A stretch of DNA of 50,170 bases from Chloroflexota bacterium. Its GTDB lineage: Bacteria > Chloroflexota > UBA11872. Numbering within the stretch: the stretch's first letter is position 1; the number at the start of each line of letters is the position of its first letter. The stretch covers positions 1 to 50,170 of the forward strand of contig JAJEGF010000085.1 in assembly GCA_022820025.1 (NCBI GenBank), in the 5' to 3' direction. The position numbers were made by a program, and so were the translations under genes. Shown here piece after piece: positions 19,419 to 28,361 of this stretch. The notes under the pieces are model-generated. The model searched no databases and was not told the origin of the DNA. It was given only the letters and a program-made list of their open reading frames with translations.

Positions 19419-19967
19419 CTAGACCCGCTCGATCACGCCACAGGCCACACGATCGCCGGCCTCGGGCTCTTCGCCGTAGGTATCGGGCTTGGCGTGAATG
19501 ATGATGGCGGACCCATCGGCGTCGAACAGCGAGTGATCGGCGCCGGCGTCCAGGGTGACGGCGGCGGTAAAGACGTCGGCGCGGGCGGCGCCGTCAGCAC
19601 CGGCGAAGATGTTCGGCAGGTCGCCGGGGTGGGGGTTGTCGTTGTGCATGAGGCCGTGACCAGTCTCGTTGGGATCGAAGTGACCGCCGGCCGCGGTGAA
19701 GTCCGGGGCGCAGGCGCCGACAGCGTGGATGTGGAACCCATGGCCGCCGGCGGACAGCCCCTGCACGTCGGCCGAGATCAGGACGCCCGACGGGACTTGC
19801 GTCAGCGTGACGCGGCCCATGGGCGCGCCGTCAGATCCAGACATGACGGCGACGGCCTGGGCGCCCACACCGGACGGCTTCGCCGGAGCGCTTTCGCCGC
19901 AAGCCCCGAGAATGGCGAGCGCAAGCGCCAAGCCGACTAGTACTCCAACTGAACGCTTACTTTTCAC
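19419..19967 (-). CDS. sodC: Cu/Zn superoxide dismutase, predicted lipoprotein
   Basis: 182 aa. A signal peptide with lipobox LGAC at Cys23 predicts export and membrane anchoring. The SodC fold is marked by copper ligands in GFHIHAVG, the GGHFDPNETGHG zinc loop and the C-terminal GDRVACGVI that supplies the disulfide Cys. It converts superoxide to peroxide and oxygen outside the membrane, protecting against external superoxide. This implies an oxygen-exposed lifestyle. The region between it and dnaB is short (84 bases) and shows no clear hairpin. Confidence 0.92.
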   Translation of the reverse strand: MKSKRSVGVLVGLALALAILGACGESAPAKPSGVGAQAVAVMSGSDGAPMGRVTLTQVPSGVLISADVQGLSAGGHGFHIHAVGACAPDFTAAGGHFDPNETGHGLMHNDNPHPGDLPNIFAGADGAARADVFTAAVTLDAGADHSLFDADGSAIIIHAKPDTYGEEPEAGDRVACGVIERV

Positions 19968-20051
19968 GTCGACTTTTCAACTTTCCCGAGGTTCGGCCAA
20001 CGTAGCCCGCCCTTTTGCGCTCGGCGCATTGTAGGCGGCTGTTGCCAGCCG

Positions 20052-21404
20052 CTAGTAGTCACGCCGCGCGGTCTCCTCGAAGCGGCCCTGCGGGCGGATG
20101 AAGCGCAGGTCCACGTTACCGACCGGCCCGTTGCGGTGCTTGGCGATGTCGAGTTTCAGGTCTACGGGACGCCCGATTGCCTCTTCGTCGCCCGCCTCGG
20201 GCTCATGCAGGAAGGCCACGAGGTCGGCGTCCTGTTCGATGGACCCGCTCTCGCGCAGGTCGGACAGGCGGGGCCTGGAGTTCGGGCGCTGCTCCACGGC
20301 GCGGGACAGCTGCGCGCAGGCAATCATGGGGATGTTGAGTTCGCGAGCCAGGGCCTTGAGCGAGCGCGTGATCTCGGTGATTTCCTGCACGCGGTTTTCG
20401 CGGTGGCCGGAAGCCGTCATCAACTGCAGGTAGTCAACGACCAGCAGCCCGATGTTGTGTTCCAGGTGCATGCGGCGGGCCTTGCCGCGCAGCTCAAGCA
20501 CGCTGAGCGACGGCGAGTCGTCGATGTAGATCGGGTATTCGGCTACCTGGCCCATCGTGCGGACGACGCGCTGGAGTTGGTCGTCGTCCAGTTCGCCGTC
20601 GCGGATGCGCATGGCGTCCATGCGGGCTTCGGTGCCGATGAGGCGCTGGACGATCTGCTCGGCCGGCATCTCCAGGGCGAAGAAGGCCACGGGGACGTCG
20701 TTTTGCTTGGCGGCGTGGAGCCCAATATTGAGGGAGAAGGCTGTTTTTCCGATACCGGGTCGGGCCGCCAGGATGATCAAGTCGGACCGTTGCAGGCCGC
20801 CGGTCAAGGCATCGAGACTGCGGAAGCCGGTGGAGACGCCGGTGGGCATGCCGCGGTGCTCGACCCGGAACATCAACTGGTCGCTGACCTCGTGGAGGAT
20901 CTCGCGGATGGGGAGGATGTCGCGGGTGTGCACCTCGTTGGCGATGCCGAAGATCAGGCTTTCGGCCTCGTCCAACACCTCCTGGGGAGCAGCTTCAGGG
21001 GCGTACGCGGAAGCCACCATGCGGGTGGCGCTCTGGATGACCTTCCGCAGGATGGAGGTCCGGCGCACGATGGCGGCGTAGTGCTCCACGTGGAAGGGCG
21101 TGGGCACGGCCGACGCCAGCTCCACGACCCGATCCTCGCCCCCCACGTCGGCCAGCGTGCCGTCGCGCGCCAACTGGTCGCAGAGGGTGACGTAGTCGGT
21201 CTTCTCGTTGCGAGCAGCCAGGGTGGTGACCGCCGAAAAGATGGCCCGGTGGGCTTCGCGGTAAAAGTCGTCAGGCCCGATCTGCCCGGCGATGCGGGTG
21301 ATGGCCTCGGGATCGATGAGCAGGCTGCCGAGCAGGGAGCGTTCGGCGTCAAGGTTCTGGGGCGGAAGGCGGTCGGTGGTCGAAGCCACTGGGGCCAAGG
21401 TCAA
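20052..21404 (-). CDS. dnaB: Replicative DNA helicase DnaB
   Basis: 450 aa, normal length. The N-terminal domain (PPQNLDAERSLLGSLLIDPEAI) and linker helix are followed by the RecA-like motor, with Walker A ARPGIGKTAF, FALEMPAEQ, Walker B LLVVDYLQLM and the C-terminal QLSRAVEQRP...LRESGSIEQDAD arginine-finger region. DnaB is the hexameric helicase of the replication fork. There is no intein, which is worth noting for this gene. It lies downstream of rplI on the same strand, as in many bacteria, but behind a 366-base spacer with DnaA boxes. Confidence 0.97.
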   Translation of the reverse strand: MTLAPVASTTDRLPPQNLDAERSLLGSLLIDPEAITRIAGQIGPDDFYREAHRAIFSAVTTLAARNEKTDYVTLCDQLARDGTLADVGGEDRVVELASAVPTPFHVEHYAAIVRRTSILRKVIQSATRMVASAYAPEAAPQEVLDEAESLIFGIANEVHTRDILPIREILHEVSDQLMFRVEHRGMPTGVSTGFRSLDALTGGLQRSDLIILAARPGIGKTAFSLNIGLHAAKQNDVPVAFFALEMPAEQIVQRLIGTEARMDAMRIRDGELDDDQLQRVVRTMGQVAEYPIYIDDSPSLSVLELRGKARRMHLEHNIGLLVVDYLQLMTASGHRENRVQEITEITRSLKALARELNIPMIACAQLSRAVEQRPNSRPRLSDLRESGSIEQDADLVAFLHEPEAGDEEAIGRPVDLKLDIAKHRNGPVGNVDLRFIRPQGRFEETARRDY

Positions 21405-21770
21405 CGCGGGCCGCCTGACGAATAGTTCAGGACTGCAACTCGGGGAGTGTTTTCTGCCGCGAGGGAATGGTTACGCAGTCAGGCGGCATCGGACCACGGA
21501 CGCCGGGAACGAGCATGGGCGCATTCTTCAGACGGACAATGAGGCTCAAACTGTCCACGTTATCCACAGCGACCAGAATCCACAGTTGCTGTACATAACC
21601 CCAGCATAAGCCCACAGTGCCCAGAGACTCGCGTCAGAGCGATTGCCGGCGGCGCCTGAATGCGGGCGCCGGTGTCAAGCTGTTATCCACAGTAACGGCT
21701 GGCAAGCCACCGTTACCCCTGGCGAATCAGAGATTCCCGGAGCCGCGGCGGGGGGCGGGCGGCGCCGTCC
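21405..21770. promoter_or_regulatory. rplI-dnaB spacer with two perfect DnaA boxes
   Basis: This gene-free stretch contains TTATCCACA twice on the plus strand, at 21560-21568 and 21683-21691. A weaker GAATCCACA lies at 21576-21584, with further CCACA-type words close by. TTATCCACA is the bacterial consensus DnaA box. In DNA this rich in G+C, two exact copies within 132 bases are unlikely by chance. They lie upstream of dnaB, so DnaA control of dnaB is possible; a role in origin function is less certain. No protein of substance is encoded here; short frames lack ribosome sites. Confidence 0.55.
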
Positions 21771-22304
21771 CTACCGTCCGAGCAGAGAAACGTCGAAGTC
21801 GTCGTCCGCCTCGTCCGCTTCGTCTTCAGCAACCGGGTCGGGTTCGTCTTCCTGTTCCACAACGTCCAGCATCACCGAGGCCTCCAGACCGGCGGCCAGG
21901 CGAACCGGCACGAGGTAGCGACCGAGCGAGCGGATGGGACTGTCGATCTGGATGAGGTGCCGGTCGACTTCGGCGCCGTGCTGTTCCACCAGGGCGGCGG
22001 CCACGTCGCGGTTGGTGATTTGACCATGCATCCGGCCCTGCCCGCCAACCTGCACCTGAAGCGTGAGCGTGACCCCCTGGATCATGTCCGCCAGGTGCTG
22101 GGCTTCGCGGCGTTCATTCTCTTCGCGACGGTCCTGGAGGTCCGCCTGGAACTGGGCGTCGTCCAGTCGCCGCCGGGTGGCGTGTACGGCCAAGCGGCGC
22201 GGCAGCAGGAAATTGCGCGCGTAGCCGGCGGCCACCGACCGCACGTCACCGATTTCGCCCAGGTTGGGCACGGTCTCAAGCAGAACTACCTGTACGTCAG
22301 CCAT
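21771..22304 (-). CDS. rplI: Ribosomal protein bL9
   Basis: 177 aa from the ATG at 22304 (MADVQVVLLETVPNLGEIG), the family's usual start; the ATG at 22331 adds an unlikely leader. The N-terminal RNA-binding domain shows GDVRSVAAGYARNFLLPRRLA. A long charged helix (residues about 40-75) links to the C-terminal domain. An acidic extension of about 30 residues (QEDEPDPVAEDEADEADDD) makes it longer than the common 148-150 aa. It is a 50S subunit protein at the L1-stalk base. It follows rho by 39 bases. Confidence 0.95.
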   Translation of the reverse strand: MADVQVVLLETVPNLGEIGDVRSVAAGYARNFLLPRRLAVHATRRRLDDAQFQADLQDRREENERREAQHLADMIQGVTLTLQVQVGGQGRMHGQITNRDVAAALVEQHGAEVDRHLIQIDSPIRSLGRYLVPVRLAAGLEASVMLDVVEQEDEPDPVAEDEADEADDDFDVSLLGR

Positions 22305-22343
22305 CGGTCCCTTGCTCCCAATTCGCACCACCGCCGAGGGACG

Positions 22344-23720
22344 TCACCGGGACGCATCACTCAGCGAGGCGAAGAACTCCTTGTTGGTTGCGGTTCGCTT
22401 CATGCGATCGAACATGAGCTCCGTCGAATCGTATGCGTCGTGGGGGTCGAGGGCGTTGAGCATACGGCGCAACGTCCAGAAGTACTTAAGGCCCTCGGCG
22501 TCCAGCATCAGCTCCACGCGCCGGGTGCCGGAACTGAGCACGTTGACGGCGGGGAAGGTGCCGCGCTCGGCCAGCCGCCGATCGAGCATCAGTTCCCAGT
22601 TGCCGGTGCCCTTGAATTCCTCGTAAATCACTTCGTCCATGCGGCTGCCGGTCTCGATGAGGCAGGAAGCAATGATGGTGAGGCTGCCGCCGCCATCGAT
22701 ATTGCGGGCCGCACCGAAAAAGCTCTTGGGCGGATACAGGGCCTGAGGCTCAATGCCGCCGGAGAGCGTGCGGCCGCTGGACGGCTGCACCAGGTTGTAG
22801 GCGCGGACGAGGCGGGTGACGCTGTCCAGCAGGATCATCACATCCTCGCCGCTTTCCACCATGCGCTTGGCCCGGGCGGAAGTGAGTTCGGCGACACGCG
22901 TGTGGCTGCGGGGCTGCTCGTCGAAGGTGGAACTGATCACCTCGGCGCCTTCGACGCTGCGCTGCCAGTCGGTGACTTCTTCAGGCCGCTCGCCGATCAA
23001 CGCCACGATGACCCGAACGTCGCTGTAGTTGTTCAGCACCGAGCGCGCCAGCCGCTTCATCAATTCGGTCTTGCCGGCCTTGGGCGGTGAGAGCACCAGC
23101 CCACGCTGGCCGCGCCCGATGGGCGCGATGATGTCAACAATGCGGGACGTGAGTTCCTTGGGTGAGTACTCCAGCACGAGTTGCTCGTTGGGGAAGATGG
23201 GGATCATGCGCTCGAACTGCGGTCGGGCGCTGGCCTTGTCCGGGGTCAGGCCGTTCACCGCCATGACCCGGACGAGGCCGTGGTAGCGGTCGTGCTCACG
23301 CGCCGGCCGCACGTGACCGCTGACGTGGTCGCCGTTGCGCAGCGCAAAGCGGCGCACCTGGGCCTGTGAGACGTAGACGTCGTCGGGCCCCGCAAGCCAT
23401 CCCAACTCGCGGCGCAGGAAACCGTAGCCCTCGTCCATGAGCTCGAGGTTGCCCTCGAGGAACATGGATCCGTCCTTCTCGGACCGGGCCTGGAGGACCA
23501 TGTTGACGAGGGCGTCCTTGGTCAGATCGGCGGAGCCGTTGACGTCGACTTCGAGCTCGGTGGCCAGCGCCCGTAGCTCTTCCATGGGCTTGGCTTCGAG
23601 ATCCGCCAGTTCGCGGTCCGGATCGGGCTGCAACTGGCGTGGCCGACGCGGGCCACGGCGGCCACGACCGGAACGACGCTGACGTCGATAGCCGCCGGAG
23701 CGTCCGCTGGGGTCAGACAT
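22344..23720 (-). CDS. rho: Transcription termination factor Rho
   Basis: 458 aa from the ATG at 23720, which has AAGGAGG five bases upstream. The N-terminus is a basic Arg/Gly-rich extension ([18 protein letters not shown]) as in Actinobacteria and Chloroflexota. A Rho-N helical domain ([20 protein letters not shown]) and the cold-shock-like RNA-binding domain ([10 protein letters not shown]) follow. The hexameric motor has Walker [13 protein letters not shown], Walker [12 protein letters not shown] and the Q-loop and R-loop region ([20 protein letters not shown]). It terminates untranslated transcripts. It heads a run with rplI and possibly dnaB, preceded by a long leader with a recognisable promoter. 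Confidence 0.96.
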   Translation of the reverse strand: MSDPSGRSGGYRRQRRSGRGRRGPRRPRQLQPDPDRELADLEAKPMEELRALATELEVDVNGSADLTKDALVNMVLQARSEKDGSMFLEGNLELMDEGYGFLRRELGWLAGPDDVYVSQAQVRRFALRNGDHVSGHVRPAREHDRYHGLVRVMAVNGLTPDKASARPQFERMIPIFPNEQLVLEYSPKELTSRIVDIIAPIGRGQRGLVLSPPKAGKTELMKRLARSVLNNYSDVRVIVALIGERPEEVTDWQRSVEGAEVISSTFDEQPRSHTRVAELTSARAKRMVESGEDVMILLDSVTRLVRAYNLVQPSSGRTLSGGIEPQALYPPKSFFGAARNIDGGGSLTIIASCLIETGSRMDEVIYEEFKGTGNWELMLDRRLAERGTFPAVNVLSSGTRRVELMLDAEGLKYFWTLRRMLNALDPHDAYDSTELMFDRMKRTATNKEFFASLSDASR

Positions 23721-23928
23721 TCGGTCCTCCTTGGCGTCGCGCCGGACCTGCAAGCTCGGTTGGAGGTTGCGGCCGGCACCGCAAGGTGTGCGAAATCACG
23801 GATTGGTACTGACTTCGAGGCCCTGACATCGGGGCGTGCCAACCCACACAGGAACGGAAAAAACCTGGTGGCCCGGGAAAGTGACCGGCCGCTGGGCTGA
23901 AACCGCGCGGCCAACTGCCTACCTGAGA

Positions 23929-23958
23929 ACGCTAGCACCGGGGGAAATTAAGTGTCAA
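23929..23958 (-). promoter_or_regulatory. Probable rho promoter
   Basis: On the minus strand TTGACA (23958-23953), a perfect -35 box, is followed after 18 bases by TAGCGT (23934-23929), an acceptable -10. Transcription would start near 23922, leaving a leader of about 200 bases before rho. Rho is often autoregulated by attenuation in its leader, which would fit. The rest of the gap 23721-24130 holds no supported gene; the part from 23960 to 24130 is GC-rich with several short palindromes. Confidence 0.45.
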
Positions 23959-24130
23959 GCGGGGCGACGTGGCATGCGAACTTGCCCAACCGGCCGCGGT
24001 CGGCCTTCCCCCACGGCCCCGCAGGCGACCCGCAGGACAGCGCAGATGGCCGACCACAGCCGATCGGCCACCGACTCGCCCGGGACGGGTAGCGACCTCC
24101 CCGGATTGACCGGGACAGACGTCCCCGGCC

Positions 24131-25225
24131 CTAGGTGAACTTGCCGCGGCCGGAGATTGGCCAGATGTCCACGACTTCGTCGTCCTGGATGACGTAGAGG
24201 GTGTCGTGCAGGTTGAAGGTGGTACAGCCGTGCCAGGGAGCGACTTTCAGGCGGTCGCCGGGTTGCAGGTCGGGCGCCCCTTCGCGCAGGGCCAGGCTGC
24301 CGTGTTCCTCGGAGAGGCTCAGGAGTTCGATTCCCGGAGGGTCCTCCACCAGGGGCAGGCCGCCGGGCTCAAAGGCCATGGACTTGCGGCCAATGTCAAG
24401 CACCGCGCGCCCGGGCGCCGGCGTGCTGACGACGCTGGACAGGATCCACATCGCCTGCTCGAACGCGTGACCGGCGTGCGGACGAAAGCCGACATCCATG
24501 GTGACGTAGGTGCCGCACTGCAACTCGGTCCAGCCGTCGATGGCGCTGGTGATATCGAAGGTGTTGGTGCCGCCGCCGGTGACTTCGCGGATTTCCAGGC
24601 CGGCGGCCTCGCAGGCGGCCTTGGTTTCGATCACGGCGGCCAGCGAACGTCGGGCCGCGGCTTCACGCTCGGCGCGGTCCACGATGCCAACGGCGTGCCC
24701 CTCGTAGCCCATCAGACCCACCAGGTCCAGACCAGGCGAGGCGTCAACCTGCGTGGCCAGGGCCACGGCCGGCTCGCCCGGCAGCACGCCGCAGCGGTTC
24801 ATGCCGACTTCGATCTCGACGACGACGCCAATGGTGACGCCGCTGGCGACAGCGGCCTGGGAGAGTTCGCGCACGTTCCGTGCGTCGTCCACGGCAACCG
24901 TGACGCGAGCCTTGTGGGCGAGGTCACAGAGCCGCGCGATTTTGATAGGGCCGACAACCTGGTTGGCGATCAGCACGTCGCCAACGCCGCCGGCAACCAT
25001 GGCTTCGGCCTCGCCGACCTTGGCGCAGGTGACGCCGGGCGCGCCGGCCTCGATCTGCATGAGCGCGATGCCCGGCGTCTTGTGGTGCTTGACGTGCGGC
25101 CGCACGTGCACGCCCGTGCCCTCCAGGTGACGCTCCATGGTCTGGATGTTGCGTTGAACGAGATCGAGATCGATCACGGCCGCCGGCGTGTCGATGTCGG
25201 CTAGCGTGCGGGGAGTGGCGGACAT
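24131..25225 (-). CDS. D-threonine aldolase / D-serine dehydratase-like PLP enzyme
   Basis: 364 aa from the ATG at 25225, which has GAGGAG seven bases upstream; an extended frame to 25399 is not credible. The N-terminal domain is an alanine-racemase-type PLP barrel with IDTPAAVIDLDLV and RPHVKHHK, the segment that carries the PLP lysine. GGGTNTFD binds the phosphate. The C-terminal domain has the His-x-Cys pair in APWHGCTTFNLHD that binds a divalent metal in DSD1-type enzymes. Members cleave D-threonine and other beta-hydroxy-D-amino acids or dehydrate D-serine. Which reaction applies cannot be settled from sequence. It is divergent from the DUF503 gene. Confidence 0.85.
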   Translation of the reverse strand: MSATPRTLADIDTPAAVIDLDLVQRNIQTMERHLEGTGVHVRPHVKHHKTPGIALMQIEAGAPGVTCAKVGEAEAMVAGGVGDVLIANQVVGPIKIARLCDLAHKARVTVAVDDARNVRELSQAAVASGVTIGVVVEIEVGMNRCGVLPGEPAVALATQVDASPGLDLVGLMGYEGHAVGIVDRAEREAAARRSLAAVIETKAACEAAGLEIREVTGGGTNTFDITSAIDGWTELQCGTYVTMDVGFRPHAGHAFEQAMWILSSVVSTPAPGRAVLDIGRKSMAFEPGGLPLVEDPPGIELLSLSEEHGSLALREGAPDLQPGDRLKVAPWHGCTTFNLHDTLYVIQDDEVVDIWPISGRGKFT

Positions 25226-25317
25226 GGATCGGCTCCTCAGTTTTCGAAGCGGGCGGCGCTCGCCTGTCAGACTGGACCAGCCGCCGCCGGGCGGCAACCC
25301 CTCTTGAGACGAAGGCC

Positions 25318-25608
25318 GTGCACGTAGGGACGCTGGAGGTTGGGCTGGCGGTTCACGCCGCCCGGTCGCTGAAGGACCGGCGACGCTCGGTGGAGTCACT
25401 GAAGCGTCGCATCCGCAACACCTTCAACGCCGCCGTGGCCGATCTGGACAACGACCCAATTCCTGGCCGTGCGCGTATCGGCGTGTCCTGCGTGTCGAAT
25501 GATCCGCGGCGGCTGGACGCGCAGATGCGAGCCATCCTGGAGTTTATCGAGCGCGTGCACCTGGACCTGGAAGTAACCGACGACGCGATCGAGATCATTC
25601 ACCTGTAA
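25318..25608 (+). CDS. DUF503 (YlxP-like) protein
   Basis: 96 aa from a GTG start. The whole protein is one DUF503 domain: a beta strand HVGTLEVGLAVHAARSLKDRR, a helix KRRIRNTFNAAVADLD, then RIGVSCVSNDPRR and a C-terminal helix and strand. DUF503/YlxP proteins usually lie near infB and rbfA and are linked to ribosome biogenesis in some bacteria. Here that context is absent. The gene is divergent from the PLP enzyme with a 92-base shared upstream region. Confidence 0.85.
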   Translation: MHVGTLEVGLAVHAARSLKDRRRSVESLKRRIRNTFNAAVADLDNDPIPGRARIGVSCVSNDPRRLDAQMRAILEFIERVHLDLEVTDDAIEIIHL

Positions 25609-25720
25609 CGGGCACCGCGGCTAGCGGCTAAACTGGACGCGGATACAGGCGGTGGTTCGGAGGTGAGACGGCGGCAATAGCCGCTCTGCCGGGCGACTGG
25701 CGGGGCTTGGAGGTTTGCCG

Positions 25721-25810
25721 TTGCCGCTTGAAGCGCTGCTGGGAATCGTTGCTTTTGCTGGTCTCTTCATGATGTGGGCCGTTATTCCGGCCCGCCTTCG
25801 GAAGCGATAG
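25721..25810 (+). CDS. Probable 29-aa single-span membrane peptide
   Basis: A TTG at 25721 stands seven bases after GGAGG (25709-25713), ideal ribosome-binding spacing. The frame reads (M)PLEALLGIVAFAGLF, then MMWAVIPARLRKR, and ends with TAG at 25808. Residues 5-23 form one hydrophobic helix, followed by a basic RLRKR end that predicts a cytoplasmic C-terminus. It is too short for normal gene calling. The strong ribosome site, the clean helix and the position in a 412-base gap support it. Function is unknown. Confidence 0.45.
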   Translation: MPLEALLGIVAFAGLFMMWAVIPARLRKR

Positions 25811-26020
25811 CCCAGGGTTCTTCCCCGACGAAGGCACCGCAATGTTGCGAGTTGGGCACAGATAGCCCAAGCCTGCTCGATGACACCGAGCCTGGGACGC
25901 CGCCGGAGCACCCGAGCCACCGCCTGCTCCGGAGCTTGAGTCCCCCGACCGACCGTCGCCTACGTCAACGTGCGGCGCGTCCGAAAGCACGCCACAAGTT
26001 GCCGCCGGAGCATGTGCATT
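25811..26020. other. Gap between the small peptide and the second iron alcohol dehydrogenase
   Basis: I see no supported gene here. Open frames on both strands (for example 25774-26055 plus and 25628-25990 minus) have low-complexity Pro/Arg/Ser composition and no ribosome sites. The stretch probably holds the 3' untranslated region of the convergent dehydrogenase gene. Confidence 0.4.
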
Positions 26021-27193
26021 TCAGTCCGCGAAGATTCCTTCCAGCAATCCGGTGAGTTCGTCCTCGTTGGGTTGGACGGGGCTGTTGGAGACTACGCGGG
26101 TGTTGGTGAGGGTGGCGGCGGCTACGTCCGGGAGCCAGGCGCGTTGGACGCCGACGTCGCTGAGCTTAGTTGGCAGACCGACCTGGTCCACCAGGCGCTC
26201 CATCACGGCCACGGCCGCCTGTGCTCGCTCCGTTGCGTCCGCAATGTCGGGCGAAACGCCCAGCGGGTCCGCCAGTTCAGCCATCAGGTCAGGGTTCTGC
26301 TCGGCGGCCAGGCGCATGACGGGCAGCAGGCAGAGGGTGTTGGCGACGCCGTGGGGGATGCGGGCGCGCGCGCCGATGGCGTGGGCCAGGCCGTGGACCA
26401 GGATGACGCCGGCGTTGGCCAGGCTGTAGCCGGCCTGGAGGCAGGCGTAGGACATCTGGTCGCGGGCTTCCCGGTCGCTGCCGTCGGCCACGGCGCGGGG
26501 CAGGAACTCCAGCGTGCGCCGCATGGCGTCGGCGGCGGGTTGGCGGGTGTGTTGGGTGGCGCGCTTGGTGATGAACGACTCGGCCGCGTGGCAGAAGGTG
26601 TCCATGCCGGTGGCCGCGGTGATGTGCGATGGGACCGAGTCGGTGAGCGCCGGGTCGATCAGCGCGGTGCGCGGATAGATGTAGGGGCTGACGACGGTCA
26701 TCTTGTTGGAGCGGTCGGGCAGCACCATGACGGCGTTGCCGGTGACTTCCGAGGCTGTGCCGGCGGTGGTGGGGATGCTGATGGTGGGGACGCCGGGTTT
26801 GCGCAGCACCTCCACGCCGATCCAGTCCTCGGCCCGGCCGCCGTTGGTGACGACGCAGGCGGCGATTTGCGAGGTGTCCATGGCGCTGCCGCCGCCCAGG
26901 CCCAGGACCACCGCGGGTTCGGTCTGGTGGATGGCTTCGGCGCAGGCGTCCACGCTGTCGGTGGGCGGTTCGGGCTCGACGTCGTACCAGACTTCGGCGT
27001 CGATGCCGGCGTTTGCCAGCACGTCGGTTACGCGCTCGACCACCCCGGCCTCCAGCAAGCCCCTGTCGGTCACGATCAGCACCGGGCCGTCGGCGATGCG
27101 GCGTACGTGGTCCGGCAACTCGTCCAGGCAGCCGCGTCCGAAGACGACGGTGGGGGTGGTGCGGTAGGTCCAGCGGTCGAGCAGGTTGGACAT
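26021..27193 (-). CDS. Iron-containing alcohol dehydrogenase (second copy of the family)
   Basis: 390 aa from the ATG at 27193 (MSNLLDRWTYRTTPTVVFGRG). The frame stays open to 28120 but that extension is antisense to the Ldh2 gene and is not coding. It has the NAD-binding GLGGGSAMDTSQ and PTTAGTASEVTGNAV. The metal site appears as GMDTFCHAAESF, LVHGLAHAIG and IPHG. It differs markedly from the enzyme at 18200, so it is not a recent duplicate. It is divergent from an Ldh2-type dehydrogenase 84 bases away, so the two may share control and act on one substrate pathway, for example a hydroxy acid and its aldehyde; this is inference. Confidence 0.92.
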   Translation of the reverse strand: MSNLLDRWTYRTTPTVVFGRGCLDELPDHVRRIADGPVLIVTDRGLLEAGVVERVTDVLANAGIDAEVWYDVEPEPPTDSVDACAEAIHQTEPAVVLGLGGGSAMDTSQIAACVVTNGGRAEDWIGVEVLRKPGVPTISIPTTAGTASEVTGNAVMVLPDRSNKMTVVSPYIYPRTALIDPALTDSVPSHITAATGMDTFCHAAESFITKRATQHTRQPAADAMRRTLEFLPRAVADGSDREARDQMSYACLQAGYSLANAGVILVHGLAHAIGARARIPHGVANTLCLLPVMRLAAEQNPDLMAELADPLGVSPDIADATERAQAAVAVMERLVDQVGLPTKLSDVGVQRAWLPDVAAATLTNTRVVSNSPVQPNEDELTGLLEGIFAD

Positions 27194-27277
27194 GCGGTGA
27201 GTTTCCGTTGGGAGGCCGGTCATTAATGTCGGCAAACGCCCTACCATGCCCTGGACCGCCGACCGCCGGATCCCCCA

Positions 27278-28318
27278 ATGATCGACCTCAGCATCGACGG
27301 CGTCAGCGCCGCCAGCACCCGCATATTCACGGCTGCCGGGATGCCCGGCGACATGGCCGAGCAACTGACTGTCTGGCTGGTGACCTCCAACCTTTCGGGG
27401 CATCCATCGCACGGGTTGCAGCGCGTCACCGAATACGTGCGGCAGATCAAGGACGGGACCATGGATCCGGCCGCGCGGCCAGAGATTCATGTTGAGACCG
27501 AGACCACGGTCGTCCTGGATGGCCAGGCGGGTCCGGGGCATTTTGCGGCGGATCGCTTGACCCGCGAGATTGCTGCCAAGTGTAAGAAGTCGCAGATTGC
27601 CATGGGCGGGATCATCAACGGCCGACATATCGGGCGCCTGGGCGAGTGGGGCGAGTTGGCGGCCGACCTCGGGGTGCTGCTGTACATCTCGCTGGGCTCG
27701 GCCAGCGGCTGGATGACGGCCACGTTCGGAGCGGCGGAAGGACGGCTGGGCACCAACCCGATTGCGTTCGGCGCGCCCGGTGAGGACGGCGACTCGTTCG
27801 TAATGGATTTTGCCACCAGCGCGGCGGCTGAAGGGAAAGTCCGGGTCGCCCGCGATAGCGGCAAGTCCGTTCCCGAAGGCTGGATCCGTGACGCCGAGGG
27901 CCGCGCCACCACCGATCCCAACGACTTCTACGACGGCGGCACGATGCTGACGTTCGGGGAGCACAAAGGCTCCGCCATCGCCATCATGACCACGCTGTTC
28001 TCGGTGGTGACGGCCAGCGCGGGCGAAGAGTTGGGTGAGGGCGCCTCCGTGTTTGCTTTCGCCATTGACCCGAACGCCTTCGGTCGCGGCGACGAGGCGC
28101 GGGCGCTGATCCAGCACCAACTCGACCGCGTGCGATCCGCGGCGCCCGCCGAGGGCTTCAGCGACGTGCAGGTCCCCGGCGACTTCGAGCGCCGCTCCCG
28201 CGCCGCCCTATCCGGCGGCCCGCTGCAGCTTCCGGAGCCCACGTGGGAAGGCTTTCTGCAGGCCGCGGATCAGGTGGACGTTTCGCGGGCCGAGATCAAG
28301 GCGCTGGCGCTGCCGTAA
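27278..28318 (+). CDS. Ldh2/YlbC-type malate/L-lactate dehydrogenase family oxidoreductase
   Basis: 346 aa. The family hallmarks are visible: SGHPSHG with the catalytic His, the GRHIGRLGEWGELAA region, RLGTNPIAFGAPG, the DFATSAAAEGKVRVA cofactor-binding loop, and the EHKGSAIA turn. These NAD(P)-dependent enzymes reduce 2-oxo acids or oxidise 2-hydroxy acids such as malate, lactate, ureidoglycolate and sulfolactate. The true substrate is open. The gene is divergent from an iron alcohol dehydrogenase. A second family member (33646) is clearly related but not a recent copy. Confidence 0.92.
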   Translation: MIDLSIDGVSAASTRIFTAAGMPGDMAEQLTVWLVTSNLSGHPSHGLQRVTEYVRQIKDGTMDPAARPEIHVETETTVVLDGQAGPGHFAADRLTREIAAKCKKSQIAMGGIINGRHIGRLGEWGELAADLGVLLYISLGSASGWMTATFGAAEGRLGTNPIAFGAPGEDGDSFVMDFATSAAAEGKVRVARDSGKSVPEGWIRDAEGRATTDPNDFYDGGTMLTFGEHKGSAIAIMTTLFSVVTASAGEELGEGASVFAFAIDPNAFGRGDEARALIQHQLDRVRSAAPAEGFSDVQVPGDFERRSRAALSGGPLQLPEPTWEGFLQAADQVDVSRAEIKALALP

Positions 28319-28361
28319 ACGTCCCGCGAGGCCGAGTGCGCTGGTCAGGACGGTTCGGCTG

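Noticed and set aside
21405..21770. Calling this spacer the chromosome origin
   Set aside because: Only two perfect DnaA boxes, no AT-rich unwinding element and no dnaA/dnaN nearby. DnaA-linked regulation is as far as the sequence supports.
23960..24130. GC-rich palindromes between rho and the PLP enzyme gene read as a riboswitch
   Set aside because: No known riboswitch core could be recognised. The stems are short and lie upstream of the proposed rho promoter.
27194..28120. N-terminal extension of the minus-strand alcohol dehydrogenase frame to a 699-aa protein
   Set aside because: It is antisense to the well-supported Ldh2 gene, has low-complexity composition, and the family start MSNLLDRW lies at 27193.
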